Positions 32,444 to 41,706 of a stretch of 52,103 nt of DNA are shown one piece after another. Each line of letters opens with the position of its first letter. The stretch's first letter is position 1. Position numbers and translations under genes: made by a program. Below the pieces are notes generated by a model, which saw only the letters and a program-made list of their open reading frames with translations, was not told where the DNA came from and made no database searches. Source of the stretch: Clostridiales bacterium UBA7273 (lineage in GTDB: Bacteria; Bacillota; Clostridia; Oscillospirales; Oscillospiraceae); the NCBI GenBank assembly GCA_002472405.1, contig DKRV01000019.1, positions 17,185 to 69,287 of the forward strand, read 5' to 3'.

Positions 32444-32514
32444 AGTAAAAAACCTCCTGTGGTATATGAAGATCATAGCCGCAGGAGGTGCGTTCTATAC
32501 ATTATAATAATATT

Positions 32515-33471
32515 TCACTCGATAAGCTCGGCCAGCGCAGGCCCTGCTACCTTGCCGAACAGCCGTATTGCGGCGAGAGCCTCCTGCAAGGTGTTACCGT
32601 TGCTGCCGACCTCGATTATCATCGAGCCGGGCGAAAGGTGCTGATTATAGCGATACTTTGTCAGCGTTATCGGGCGCATGAGGCTCGGATAGCTTTGGCA
32701 CACGGCGTTTTGCAGATAAATTGCGAGACTAAGATTCTGCCGCCAATTTGGATGCTCAAGACCGCTCGCATCGCTGCCGACAAAAAGCATTATCTGACTT
32801 GCGCACACGCCCTGTTCGGTTGCGGTGGTTTTATATGTCACCGTTTCCGAGCACAGAGCGTCGCGGTGCAGGTCGATCACGATCTTTATACTCGGGTACT
32901 CGGCGAGGTATTTCTCGACGGCCTCACAGCTTCGGTTATACGAGCCTGTGTAGCTCGGGTAGTCGAACACCTGCGTGTCGTGAATGACATTCAGGCCGCA
33001 GTCCTGAAGCATCTGCGCAAGTTCCGTGCCGACGCGTATAACATTGAGGTTTTGATCAAGCGTTCGATTTGTGCCGAGGTCGTCGTATTTGTCCAGCCCG
33101 GCAGGGGAGTAGGCCTCGCTCGAATGCGTGTGCACAATAAGGATCTGCGGCTTATCCGCTTCAAGCCGTATTGGGCAGCCTGCGCTCAGTATCGAGTCGA
33201 TGTCGATATCATAGCCGGAGGTGTTTTTTATGGACATACCACCGGATATGGTTGTCGGTATGATAGTCGGCGTTGCCGGAGCGGCGCTCTGCGCCGGCGC
33301 TTCCGTCGCGGCCGGAGCTTCGGTAGGGCAAACAGTCTCCTGTGCGACATCTGCAAGGGAGATCGCGTTTTTAACCAGTCCGCCGCCGTCTGCGCGCAGG
33401 TATAAGGCAAACAGATAAAGGCAGCACAGGGCAAGTCCGCCCACAATGATCGCTCTCAGTTTTCTCAGCAT
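32515..33471 (-). CDS. spoIIP: Stage II sporulation protein P (SpoIIP)
   Basis: A 318-residue membrane-anchored amidase/endopeptidase. An N-terminal helix (about 8-27) and Pro/Ala-rich linker precede the SpoIIP domain: ILIVHTHSSEAYSP with the zinc-type His, VIDLHRDA, and MIIEVGSNGNTLQEA. With SpoIID and SpoIIM it thins septal peptidoglycan during engulfment. It is usually sigma-E dependent; no promoter is assigned here. Confidence 0.95.
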   Translation of the reverse strand: MLRKLRAIIVGGLALCCLYLFALYLRADGGGLVKNAISLADVAQETVCPTEAPAATEAPAQSAAPATPTIIPTTISGGMSIKNTSGYDIDIDSILSAGCPIRLEADKPQILIVHTHSSEAYSPAGLDKYDDLGTNRTLDQNLNVIRVGTELAQMLQDCGLNVIHDTQVFDYPSYTGSYNRSCEAVEKYLAEYPSIKIVIDLHRDALCSETVTYKTTATEQGVCASQIMLFVGSDASGLEHPNWRQNLSLAIYLQNAVCQSYPSLMRPITLTKYRYNQHLSPGSMIIEVGSNGNTLQEALAAIRLFGKVAGPALAELIE

Positions 33472-33611
33472 TTCACAGCCTCCCTTCGTGCAAGTATATT
33501 GCGCCCTGCTTCAAATTATGCTGTACTTGCAGCCGGGGCTGTGGTATGATTTATTTGCAGGTAGTTACTGTGTTATGTTAACCATGAATATTCAAAAAAT
33601 GAGGTGTGATT

Positions 33612-33854
33612 ATGCATATTACTTACCGTCCGCAGGGCGTATGTTCGCAGCTTTTTGAGATCGATGTCGAAAACGGGATCATCAAAAAAGTGGAGGTAAA
33701 AGGCGGATGCAGCGGCAATCTGCAAGGCATTTCGCGGCTGCTGGTGGGGATGAAGGCCGAGGAGGCCGCCGCAAAACTGGAGGGTATACGCTGCGGATAT
33801 AAGGCAACATCATGCCCCGATCAGCTATCCAAAGCACTGAAAAATTGCATATAA
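33612..33854 (+). CDS. TSCPD-domain protein
   Basis: An 80-residue protein ending with the diagnostic block YKATSCPDQL; also VKGGCSGNLQG near residue 38. It belongs to the TSCPD family, also found as the C-terminal domain of some ribonucleotide reductases. The conserved Cys residues suggest a redox or Zn role; its function is unknown. GAGGTG lies just upstream of ATG 33612; GTG 33606 is an alternative. Confidence 0.85.
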   Translation: MHITYRPQGVCSQLFEIDVENGIIKKVEVKGGCSGNLQGISRLLVGMKAEEAAAKLEGIRCGYKATSCPDQLSKALKNCI

Positions 33855-34131
33855 AAACAGCGATTTAGTTTACATAATATTGTTTCATAACGCCCACGAT
33901 TTACATAACGTTATACATGTGATTAATATTTGTAATAATTTTTACGAATTTTTAAGGAATTGTTGTCGAATTTCGGCTTTTGTGCAAGCTGACTAAGGCA
34001 CAAAATCCTGTGTTTTGTATAGCAAAAGCCCCTAAATCTTGCGGTTTTTGAAGTACCTATGTGAAATATGCACAATTCGACACGGTCTCGTTTGTGCAAA
34101 ATTACTGTTTACTCACTTACGAATGTTCCGC
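33855..34131. promoter_or_regulatory. Intergenic region upstream of sleB with two Spo0A-like boxes
   Basis: No gene. TTGTCGAA at 33963-33970 matches the 0A-box consensus exactly, and TTCGACA at 34076-34082 is a reverse-strand TGTCGAA. TTTACATAA motifs (near 33874 and 33901) and TGCACAAA/TTTGTGCAAA motifs also occur. Regulation of the downstream sporulation-type hydrolase by Spo0A is inferred. Confidence 0.5.
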
Positions 34132-34137
34132 TATAAT
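34108..34137 (+). promoter_or_regulatory. Possible promoter of sleB
   Basis: TTTACT (34108-34113), an 18-base spacer and TATAAT (34132-34137), about 70 bases before the ATG. Confidence 0.55.
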
Positions 34138-34208
34138 TAATATGCCTGAGAGTTATAGGGCGCTGTTCGGTGTTTTGCCGAATATATTTTTTATGACAGG
34201 AGCGTTAT

Positions 34209-35051
34209 ATGAGTAAACTGAAAAAGAACAGTCTTGCACTCGTGTTCGTTATCTGTCTGCTGTGCGTTTTCCTCTGCGGCTCCGCGCTGGCTGAGGAAAC
34301 TGACAACGGTGTCAGTTATACCGAAACCCCGGTATACGTCGATGGACTGCTTTCCTGCCGCGGCTATATGATAGGCGACGATTCCTATGTCTCGCTTGAG
34401 GCCGCATGCGCTGTCCTCGGCTACGACGCCGATGTTAACTATGACAAAGAGATAAATAAACTGACCGTCGAGGTCGCCGGCATAACGATCGAAGCCGGCT
34501 TTGGGGACAAATATCTGTGCGCAAACGGCAGATACCTCTATCTTCCCGACGGCTATATGGAGGTTGACGGCTCTTTCATAATCCCGACGGAGGCACTGGC
34601 GAAGATATTTACGCTGGGCGTCACGCAGGATGATGAGCAGGGAGCTATCGATTTCAGCACGGCAGACGAACAGATCCTCCGGAGTGGGGACGAGTTTTAC
34701 AACGAGGATGATCTCTACTGGATGAGCAGGATCATCACATGGGAGTCCGGCAACCAGCCCGTAGAGGGGCAGATAGGCGTCGGAAACGTTATCCTCAACC
34801 GCGCAGGCGACCCCCGATTCGGAGAGACGATAAAGGACGTCATCTTCCAGCCGGGGCAGTTCACGCCGGCATCAACGGGCGCAGTGTACGGCGAGCCTTA
34901 TCCGATAAGCGTTATCTGCGCAAAGCTTACGCTCGAAGGCTATAACACCGTCGGCGATGCGCTTTTCTTCCAGGTCGGACGATACTGGGGCAGCGGCATG
35001 ATCGAAACGACGTGGCTCGGCAAGATCGGCGACCACAATTTCTTTATGTGA
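34209..35051 (+). CDS. sleB: SleB-type spore cortex/cell-wall hydrolase
   Basis: A 280-residue exported protein. A signal peptide (1-28, ending ALA) is followed by a copper-amine-oxidase-like N-terminal stalk domain (about 42-150, YMIGDDSYVSLEAA) and a Hydrolase_2 domain (about 165-280). The probable catalytic Glu179 lies in ITWESGNQP, followed by GNVILNRAGDPRFG and IFQPGQFTP. SleB-like enzymes are lytic transglycosylases acting on cortex or wall. The domain mix points to wall remodelling rather than certain germination function. Confidence 0.9.
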   Translation: MSKLKKNSLALVFVICLLCVFLCGSALAEETDNGVSYTETPVYVDGLLSCRGYMIGDDSYVSLEAACAVLGYDADVNYDKEINKLTVEVAGITIEAGFGDKYLCANGRYLYLPDGYMEVDGSFIIPTEALAKIFTLGVTQDDEQGAIDFSTADEQILRSGDEFYNEDDLYWMSRIITWESGNQPVEGQIGVGNVILNRAGDPRFGETIKDVIFQPGQFTPASTGAVYGEPYPISVICAKLTLEGYNTVGDALFFQVGRYWGSGMIETTWLGKIGDHNFFM

Positions 35052-35075
35052 TTGCTAAAAGATAATAACTATGCT

Positions 35076-35108
35076 AAAATGAGTTGGGTCTAACCCAACT
35101 CATTTTTT
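35076..35108 (+). terminator. Terminator of sleB
   Basis: AAAATGAGTTGGGT and ACCCAACTCATTTT (35076-35106) make a perfect 14-pair stem with loop CTA and T6. It ends only about 10 bases before rsmG. Confidence 0.8.
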
Positions 35109-35118
35109 CGGAGAACAT

Positions 35119-35820
35119 ATGGAAAAGATTTTAAGTGACGGCTTTGCCGCGCTCGGCATCACGCCCGATGCCGAGGCAGTTGGCAGACTGCAAGCATATT
35201 ATGAATATCTCGAAGAGCGCAACAAGGTTATGAATCTCACTGCGATAAGCGGACTAGAGGATGTTGCGCGCCTGCATTTTCTCGACTGCGCAGCGCTGCT
35301 GACGGTGTGCGATTTTGCGGATAAAAAGGTCATCGACGTCGGCACAGGGGCTGGCTTTCCCGGCCTTGTTTTGAAGATCGTGCAGCCGGAGATGGATATC
35401 ACGCTGCTTGACAGCCTCAATAAGCGCATTGACTTTCTCGGCGAGATGAGCGAAAAGCTGGAGCTTGAAAGGATATGCTGCGTCCACGCGCGCGCGGAGG
35501 AAATTCCCGAAGAGCGCCGTGCAGCATACGATATCGCCGTGTCGCGAGCCGTGGCACGCCTGGGGACGCTCTGTGAGCTGTGCCTGCCGTATCTGCGTGT
35601 CGGCGGCAGATTTATCGCCATGAAAGGCCCCGACTGCGCCGACGAGGTCGCAGAGGCCGAAAATGCCATGCATCTGCTCGGTGCCCGGCTTGAAAAGATA
35701 GAACATTATGCGATACCCGGAACGGATATAACTCATGCCGCGGTGGTCATTGAAAAGATCAAGCCTACGCACCCCAAGTATCCGCGCAAATGGGCGCAGA
35801 TAAAGAAAAATCCGCTTTAG
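35119..35820 (+). CDS. rsmG: 16S rRNA m7G527 methyltransferase RsmG
   Basis: A 233-residue SAM-dependent methyltransferase. Motif I VIDVGTGAGFPGLVLKI lies near residues 73-89, preceded by the RsmG-specific KVMNLTAISGLEDVARLHFLD and followed by LLDSLNKRIDFL and AVARLGTLCEL. It modifies G527 in 16S rRNA. The start at ATG 35119 directly follows a terminator stem, so its promoter must overlap that stem or lie upstream. It ends in a bidirectional terminator. Confidence 0.95.
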   Translation: MEKILSDGFAALGITPDAEAVGRLQAYYEYLEERNKVMNLTAISGLEDVARLHFLDCAALLTVCDFADKKVIDVGTGAGFPGLVLKIVQPEMDITLLDSLNKRIDFLGEMSEKLELERICCVHARAEEIPEERRAAYDIAVSRAVARLGTLCELCLPYLRVGGRFIAMKGPDCADEVAEAENAMHLLGARLEKIEHYAIPGTDITHAAVVIEKIKPTHPKYPRKWAQIKKNPL

Positions 35821-35831
35821 ACGATAGTGAA

Positions 35832-35868
35832 AAAGCTCAGGCCGTTTGGCCTGAGCTTTAAGTTTTAT
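35832..35868. terminator. Bidirectional terminator, rsmG and lipoprotein gene
   Basis: AAAGCTCAGGCC and GGCCTGAGCTTT (35832-35859) form a perfect 12-pair stem with a GTTT loop, with A/T runs outside both arms. Confidence 0.85.
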
Positions 35869-35874
35869 TCTGCT

Positions 35875-36561
35875 TTATACTGCGTAGAAGAAGCCGAGCA
35901 TCGGATCAAGATTATCCTCGAGCGGAGAGGACATCGTGACGACGGCAACATATTTGCCGACCTTTATATAGGTCTGAAGCTGATACACATCGCCGCCGTT
36001 CACGGTGCTGTGCGTGAGTATTCCGTCGTGATCTGCGCCGGCAAACTCAACAGTGACGTGCTCGCAGGACTGAACGTCCATTGAAGCTGCCGCAAGCTGG
36101 TCGGGAAGAACCTTTATCGTTTCATCGACCATTGTCTCCTCGTCAAGCAGTGCGCCGTATGCAGCGCCGATGTTCTGGACAACAACATTCATGCTCGTTA
36201 CGCCGTCGTAGTAAACGGCCATCATGTCATAGAACATGTCGGCATCGAGGATATCGTCCTTGAAGTTTTCGTCGTCGATAAGATCGGCGGTCGCCTGGAT
36301 CATGCTCAGAAGCTGATCCTCATCTGCGTATGTCCACTGATCATCCAGCTCACAGCCGAAGCCGAAGTAGTCGTTTGCGTATTTTCCGCCGCTGAGTGTG
36401 CCAAGCTCAAGCGTTTTCTCAGGCTCTGCGGACGGAGCGCCGGTTTCAACTGTTCCCGGCTCGACCTTACCCTTGGCGTCGTCATCGTCCGAGCAAGCGC
36501 ACAGAGCGAAAACCATGATAAGCGCCATGATAAGAGCGGCTATTCTCTTTGTGTTTTTCAT
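35875..36561 (-). CDS. Hypothetical lipoprotein
   Basis: A 228-residue surface lipoprotein with lipobox ALCAC near residue 20, followed by an Asp-rich linker. Start at ATG 36561, with GGAGGG upstream. The mature domain begins YANDYFGFGCELDDQW, typical of small Clostridia lipoproteins that fold like PsbP/DUF-type domains. I do not know its function. Confidence 0.8.
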   Translation of the reverse strand: MKNTKRIAALIMALIMVFALCACSDDDDAKGKVEPGTVETGAPSAEPEKTLELGTLSGGKYANDYFGFGCELDDQWTYADEDQLLSMIQATADLIDDENFKDDILDADMFYDMMAVYYDGVTSMNVVVQNIGAAYGALLDEETMVDETIKVLPDQLAAASMDVQSCEHVTVEFAGADHDGILTHSTVNGGDVYQLQTYIKVGKYVAVVTMSSPLEDNLDPMLGFFYAV

Positions 36562-36635
36562 TTTGCCCTCCAAAACAAATTGATGTCACAGAGAGCATAG
36601 CTTAAATATATTTAACTGTCAACAAGTATTAAATG

Positions 36636-37568
36636 TCAGTCGAAATCGCCGCCGCCGATGAATTCGCGGATCAGCGCGTCGGGAGCAACGAGCTTCTCGT
36701 CGATAACGCCGAAAAGCTGAAGCGCCGGAAGCACGGTGCGCAGCTCGTCATAGCGTTCGATGCCCTCGGGGATGGAGGAGAAGAGGTTTGTGGCCGTTTC
36801 GTTCATGACGGCCATTTCATAGGGGAATGCCGAGTCGAACAGGAAGTTGGCTTTGTTTTTAAACGGCGAGATGTAGGACTTTTCGCCGCGGCGTACATTT
36901 GCCCACATTTTGAGGGTCTGTGCAGGATCCGCGCCGCGGAAGTTGAAGTCGCGCACCGTGCGGCGCACGAGTCTGAACCATGTGCCCTTAAAGCATACCT
37001 CACCGTTGAACTCAACGTTGCTGCGTGCGGAAATATAGAGCTTGAAGGCGTTGGGGTGCTGCTCGGTTATTATATCGTTAAGTGCGTGTATGCCCTCGAA
37101 TACAACGATCTCGTCCTTTTTGAGTTTTATGGACTTTGACGGTTCGAGTACACGCATCTGACGCGAGAACTCGTATTTGGGAACATATATCCGCTCACCG
37201 GCAGCGAGCATGTTAAAGTGCTCGTTTAAAAGCTCCATGTCAAGGCACAGCGGTGACTCAAGGTCAATGTCACCCTCCGGAGTTCTCGGCGCGGTGGCAG
37301 GATCGACGGACTTGAAGTAATCGTCCATGCCTACATAGTATGCATGCACGCCGCGGCGCTCAAGCTCCTCGCTTATCTTGCGCGCCGTTGTCGTTTTGCC
37401 CGAACCGGAGGGGCCGGACATCAGAACTATGGGGCTTATGCGGCTGTTTTCAATGATTTTCTCCGCCGCGTCCTTCACGCGGCTTGCGTACACATCGTCG
37501 CACTCCTCGATGAAGCCTTTGGGGTCGGCGACTGTGCGGAAATTGATTTCTTTAAGATCAAATGCCAT
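36636..37568 (-). CDS. Uridine kinase / phosphoribulokinase-family protein
   Basis: A 310-residue P-loop kinase with Walker A SGPSGSGKTTT near residues 50-60, a lid region with YYVGMDDYFKSVD, and VVFEGIHALND. In Clostridia this type is annotated as uridine kinase, phosphorylating uridine or cytidine, but it is longer than classic Udk (about 210), with N- and C-terminal extensions of its own. The ATG overlaps the hemZ stop by one base (TAATG), so the two are co-transcribed. Confidence 0.88.
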   Translation of the reverse strand: MAFDLKEINFRTVADPKGFIEECDDVYASRVKDAAEKIIENSRISPIVLMSGPSGSGKTTTARKISEELERRGVHAYYVGMDDYFKSVDPATAPRTPEGDIDLESPLCLDMELLNEHFNMLAAGERIYVPKYEFSRQMRVLEPSKSIKLKKDEIVVFEGIHALNDIITEQHPNAFKLYISARSNVEFNGEVCFKGTWFRLVRRTVRDFNFRGADPAQTLKMWANVRRGEKSYISPFKNKANFLFDSAFPYEMAVMNETATNLFSSIPEGIERYDELRTVLPALQLFGVIDEKLVAPDALIREFIGGGDFD

Positions 37569-39046
37569 TACTTTTTGCTCTCCTTACTGTAGAAGTCTAT
37601 TATACCCTGCTTATCCGAGCAGGTCTTTTGTATACCGGATATGTATTCCGCCGGGTACTTGGGCGCAAAAAAGCGAATGTTGCGTCCGCCGGCAGGGGAG
37701 ATGAGCTTTGTCGATCCGCCTCCGCCGAGGGCGATGATGGAGCACAGCTCCTCCATGATGCACACATTGTAGATATTCTCGCTTCCCGGCTTTGCCCAGC
37801 CGACGTTTTCAAAGCCGCCGGACATAAATTTCTGCCTGTAGAGATAATACGGCGCCCAGCCGCCGCGGCGCAGCTTATCCTGTGCAAGATCGAGCATTTT
37901 GCCGACCTCGGCATCCGACGGTATAGCGCTGCCCTCAAGCGTTATGCGCGAGCCTTTTTTCAGAGACAGCGTGTGGACGGTTATGTTCTCCGGATCGAGG
38001 GCAATGACTGTGTCGAGTGTTTTCTCAAAGCCCTCGGCGCTGTCGGCCGGAAGTCCGGCTATGAGATCCATGTTGACTGCCATGCCGCCGACCTTGCGCA
38101 CCTTTTCCAGCGCCTGAATTATATCGGCTGCCGTGTGCCTGCGTCCGATAACGTTCAGCACCTCATCGCTAATTGTCTGGGGGTTTACGCTTATCCTGTC
38201 AACGCCGTGAGCACGCAGAGTGCGCAGCTTATCGACCGTTATGGTGTCCGGCCGGCCGGCCTCGACGGTATATTCGCGCAGTGCGGAAAGATCAAAGCAC
38301 TCGGCAATTTTGGCGCAAAGCCTGTCAAGCTGCTGAAAAGTGAGCGTTGTCGGCGTTCCGCCGCCCATGTAAATTGATATGACCGAAAGCCCGAGCTTAT
38401 TTACGGCTGCTGCCGCCGCGTCGATCTCCTGCATGAGCGCATCCATGAACGGAGGAATGAGCTTCATGCTCTTTTCAACAGACTGGCTCACAAAGCTGCA
38501 GTATGAGCACCTTGTCGGGCAAAACGGTATGCCGACATAAAGGCATACGTCGCGTTCGCCGAGGCTGTTTATTACGCTTTCGGTAACAAGCGCCGTATCG
38601 CGGCACAAAATTGCGCGCGGCTCAGTCACGTCGTAGTCGGAGATGAATTTTTTCAGCGCGGCATCCGGCGTTTTGCCCTCAAGCTCCTCGCGGAAGAGCT
38701 TTCCGGGGCGAACTCCGGTGAGCATTCCCCATGCCGGCTGCTTATGTCCCGAGCGGAGGGCTGCGCGGTAAAACGCGGTTTTTATGATGCGGCTGCACAG
38801 CTTGTCGCGCGAGATATCATCGATCATAAGGCCTGTTTTTACAGAGCTTTTTGCCTTATACTCAACTGAGTTTAAAACAAGGCGGCAGCTTGCCGTCGTG
38901 TATGTATTCCCATTGCTTAGCCGCAGCTCGACCCTGTCGCCTTCGGGCTTCCCCTCGGGATATTCCGGGCGCTCGGAAGGGTAGAGCGAGAGCATCATCT
39001 GCTCGGCTGCGTATTTATAATCATGTCCGTAAAGATACAGTTTCAC
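37568..39046 (-). CDS. hemZ: Coproporphyrinogen III dehydrogenase-like HemZ (radical SAM)
   Basis: A 492-residue radical SAM enzyme. The CxxxCxxC cluster motif is at Cys176, 180 and 183 (IPFCPTRCSYCSF), followed by YMGGGTPTTL and the HemN-type YTVEAGRPDTIT and RISVNPQTIS. HemZ is assigned to oxygen-independent coproporphyrinogen oxidation, though many HemN/HemZ-like proteins have other heme-linked roles. The GTG at 39046 is favoured by AAGGAGA 8 bases upstream; the longer frame lacks an RBS. Confidence 0.92.
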   Translation of the reverse strand: MKLYLYGHDYKYAAEQMMLSLYPSERPEYPEGKPEGDRVELRLSNGNTYTTASCRLVLNSVEYKAKSSVKTGLMIDDISRDKLCSRIIKTAFYRAALRSGHKQPAWGMLTGVRPGKLFREELEGKTPDAALKKFISDYDVTEPRAILCRDTALVTESVINSLGERDVCLYVGIPFCPTRCSYCSFVSQSVEKSMKLIPPFMDALMQEIDAAAAAVNKLGLSVISIYMGGGTPTTLTFQQLDRLCAKIAECFDLSALREYTVEAGRPDTITVDKLRTLRAHGVDRISVNPQTISDEVLNVIGRRHTAADIIQALEKVRKVGGMAVNMDLIAGLPADSAEGFEKTLDTVIALDPENITVHTLSLKKGSRITLEGSAIPSDAEVGKMLDLAQDKLRRGGWAPYYLYRQKFMSGGFENVGWAKPGSENIYNVCIMEELCSIIALGGGGSTKLISPAGGRNIRFFAPKYPAEYISGIQKTCSDKQGIIDFYSKESKK

Positions 39047-39077
39047 GGCGCTATCTCCTTGATAATGATGTTCAATC

Positions 39078-39106
39078 AGTATAGCACAATGCAATGATTA
39101 TTACAA
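39078..39106 (-). promoter_or_regulatory. Promoter of hemZ-udk
   Basis: Minus strand: TTGTAA (39106-39101), 17 bases, extended -10 TGC-TATACT (39083-39078). Confidence 0.65.
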
Positions 39107-39152
39107 CGAAATGAAAGAATTTCTGCAAAAACAATTTTTCGGATAATTACAG

Positions 39153-39181
39153 TTGTAATCGGACTGATACTTTGTTATAAT
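39153..39181 (+). promoter_or_regulatory. Promoter of gdpP
   Basis: TTGTAA (39153-39158), 17 bases, extended -10 TGT-TATAAT (39176-39181). Confidence 0.7.
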
Positions 39182-39216
39182 TTAATATCTATAAGTCTCA
39201 GGAACGGAAGCGAAAA

Positions 39217-41208
39217 ATGAAGAACTCACAGAGATTGTTTGAACCGAATACACGGCCGTTTGTGTTCTTCCTGATCGTGTTCGCGGTGGCGACGCTGGTC
39301 ACGAAGAACTTCTACCTTGCCGCTGCGGAAGGCGTTGTCATCCTTGCACTTATAATTTACTCGCTGATCATGCGCTCGCGCCGCAGAAAAGCGCTGCTTG
39401 CGTATATCGAGTCGGTGACGTATGACGCGGAAACGGCAAAGAATAACACGCTGCTCAATTTCCCATTGCCGATAGTCGTTTTCCGGCTTGACGATTCGCG
39501 CATCATTTGGGGAAACGAGATGTTTTTCTCCATAAGCGGCCTGTCCGGCACGAGAACGGATATAAGCCTTGCCGAGCTTATACCGGAGTTTTCGGGCAAG
39601 TGGCTAATGGAGGGCAAGACACAAAGTCCGGATCTTTTTGAGCTTAACGGCAAAAAGTATCAGATCTGCGGCAACATCGTCCGCTCCGGCGGAAACGATG
39701 CAAGCGATCAGCATTTTATGGCGATAGCCTATTGGATCGACGTTACGGAGTACGAAAATATCCGCGACGAGCATGAGCTTTCAAAGCCAGTTGCGGCGAT
39801 ACTGACTATAGATAACTATGAAGAGCTTATGAAAAACCAGCCCGAGCGTGTGCGCAACGACCTGCGCGACGCTGTCGGCGATAAGCTCGATCAGTGGGGA
39901 GCAAATACAAACGGAATTATCATCCGCTTTGACCGCGACAGATATCTGTTCCTGTTTGAGGACAGATATATGCAGGGCATTTTGAGTAAAAAATGCGATA
40001 TCCTCAATGAAGTGCATCAGGTCGTAAGTCCCAGCGGTATCCACGCAACGCTGTCGATCGGCATCGGCAGAGACGGCGCAAATCTCAGCGAAGCGCTCCA
40101 GTTTGCATCCCTTGCCGTTGAAATGGCGCTCTCTCGCGGCGGCGACCAGGCGGTAATAAAAAATAAATTCAGCTTTGACTTCATCGGCGGCAAGTCCGGC
40201 GAGGTCGAGTCGAGCAACAAGGTCCGCTCGCGTGTTATGGCAAATGCGCTTGAATCGCTCATAAAGGATGCCTCGCGTGTCCTCGTTATGGGGCATAAAT
40301 TCAGCGACATGGACAGTATCGGCGGCGCGGTCGGCATATGCAGCCTTGCACGCAAAAACGGTAAGAGCGCGCTGATAGTTGCCGATACAGAGAAAAGCTC
40401 GGCAAAGCCGCTTATTAGGCTCCTGCGCGAAAGCCCGGAGTATAAAGAGGCGTTTATAAGCGCTCAGGAGGCTATTATGATAGCCGACGGAAAGACGCTG
40501 CTCGTCGTTGTCGATACAAACCGCCCCGAGCAGGTCGAGGATCTGCGGCTCTTACAGTCGTGCAACCATGTTGCCGTCATCGACCATCACCGCCGCGCAG
40601 CAACGTACATAGACAGGGCAGACCTCAGCTTCATCGAGCCGTACGCCTCGTCCGTGTGCGAGCTTATGACCGAGATACTTGAAATGTGCAGCGACGAGCC
40701 TAAGCTTCTGCGCTGCGAGGCAGAGGCGATACTGGCCGGCATAGTGCTCGACACCAAGAGCTTTACACTCAGAACCGGCGACCGCACGTTCGACGCCGCG
40801 GCATATCTCCGCCGAGCGGGAGCGGACACGGTTGCAGTCAAAAAGCTCATGCAGAACGGCATGGAGCAGACGGTTGCAAAGTATAAAATCCTTCAGCGCG
40901 CGCAGCTTTACCGCAGCATGGCGGTTGCAGTGCCGGAAACGCCGCAGAACAGGATCGTTGCCGCGCAGGCGGCCGACGAGCTTCTGAATGTCGCCGGAGT
41001 TGATGCATCCATGGTAATGTATCCGACCGAGGACGGCGGCGTGTTCGTATCGGCGCGCTCGATAGGCGATGTTAACGTCCAGCTTATAATGGAAAAGCTC
41101 GGCGGCGGCGGAAACCGCGCGGCTGCCGCAGCTCAGATAAACGGGCTGACGCTAAAGCAGGCGGTGGAAAAGCTGTACGCCGCCATTGATGAGTATATTG
41201 ATTCGTGA
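39217..41208 (+). CDS. gdpP: Cyclic-di-AMP phosphodiesterase GdpP
   Basis: A 663-residue membrane enzyme. Two N-terminal helices (about 14-52) are followed by a PAS-like sensor (about 75-170), a degenerate GGDEF domain (about 180-305), and a DHH/DHHA1 phosphodiesterase (about 340-660) with GHKFSDMDSIGG at 360 and VIDHHRR near 453. It hydrolyses c-di-AMP to pApA, tuning potassium, osmotic and wall homeostasis. The GGGGN of the DHHA1 domain is present. It is followed closely by rplI and dnaB, a common Firmicutes order. Confidence 0.96.
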   Translation: MKNSQRLFEPNTRPFVFFLIVFAVATLVTKNFYLAAAEGVVILALIIYSLIMRSRRRKALLAYIESVTYDAETAKNNTLLNFPLPIVVFRLDDSRIIWGNEMFFSISGLSGTRTDISLAELIPEFSGKWLMEGKTQSPDLFELNGKKYQICGNIVRSGGNDASDQHFMAIAYWIDVTEYENIRDEHELSKPVAAILTIDNYEELMKNQPERVRNDLRDAVGDKLDQWGANTNGIIIRFDRDRYLFLFEDRYMQGILSKKCDILNEVHQVVSPSGIHATLSIGIGRDGANLSEALQFASLAVEMALSRGGDQAVIKNKFSFDFIGGKSGEVESSNKVRSRVMANALESLIKDASRVLVMGHKFSDMDSIGGAVGICSLARKNGKSALIVADTEKSSAKPLIRLLRESPEYKEAFISAQEAIMIADGKTLLVVVDTNRPEQVEDLRLLQSCNHVAVIDHHRRAATYIDRADLSFIEPYASSVCELMTEILEMCSDEPKLLRCEAEAILAGIVLDTKSFTLRTGDRTFDAAAYLRRAGADTVAVKKLMQNGMEQTVAKYKILQRAQLYRSMAVAVPETPQNRIVAAQAADELLNVAGVDASMVMYPTEDGGVFVSARSIGDVNVQLIMEKLGGGGNRAAAAAQINGLTLKQAVEKLYAAIDEYIDS

Positions 41209-41232
41209 TCATTCACGGGAAAGGAATAAGTT

Positions 41233-41679
41233 ATGAAAGTCATATTCAACGTTGATGTCAGAGGTCAGGGCAAGAAGGGTGAGCTGAAGGAAGTTTCCGA
41301 CGGCTACGCACGCAACTACCTTCTGCCGCGCAAGCTCGCAAGCGAGGCAACGACCGACAATATAAATGCACTCAAGCTCAAGGAAAAGGCAAGAGCGGCA
41401 CAGATGGCACGCGAAAAGGCCGAGGCAGAGGCAAACGCCAAAAAGCTCGGCGAGATAACCGTCACCGTGCGTGCAAAGGCCGGCGATAAGGGCAAGCTCT
41501 TCGGCTCTGTCACTTCTCAGGAAATAAGTGACGCTCTCAAGGCTCAGCACGGCATTGAGATAGAGAAAAACAAGATCGTTCAGCCGGAACCTATCAAGAC
41601 CTTCGGCTCGTTCCAGGTCAAGGCAAAGCTCGGCTATGAAATTTCCGGCACGATAAACGTGCTTGTTATCGAGGCATAA
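41233..41679 (+). CDS. rplI: 50S ribosomal protein L9
   Basis: A 148-residue ribosomal protein of normal length: the N-terminal domain has GELKEVSDGYARNYLLPR, then a long Lys/Ala/Glu-rich connecting helix, then a C-terminal domain with KLFGSVTSQEI. AAAGGAAT precedes the ATG. Clustered with gdpP and dnaB. Confidence 0.98.
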   Translation: MKVIFNVDVRGQGKKGELKEVSDGYARNYLLPRKLASEATTDNINALKLKEKARAAQMAREKAEAEANAKKLGEITVTVRAKAGDKGKLFGSVTSQEISDALKAQHGIEIEKNKIVQPEPIKTFGSFQVKAKLGYEISGTINVLVIEA

Positions 41680-41706
41680 GAAACAGTAAACGGCAGGAGA
41701 TAAAGC

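Noticed and set aside
35076..35108. Regulatory leader hairpin of rsmG
   Set aside because: The stem with T6 is a standard terminator for sleB; no good promoter was found that would transcribe it only for rsmG, though this is not fully excluded.
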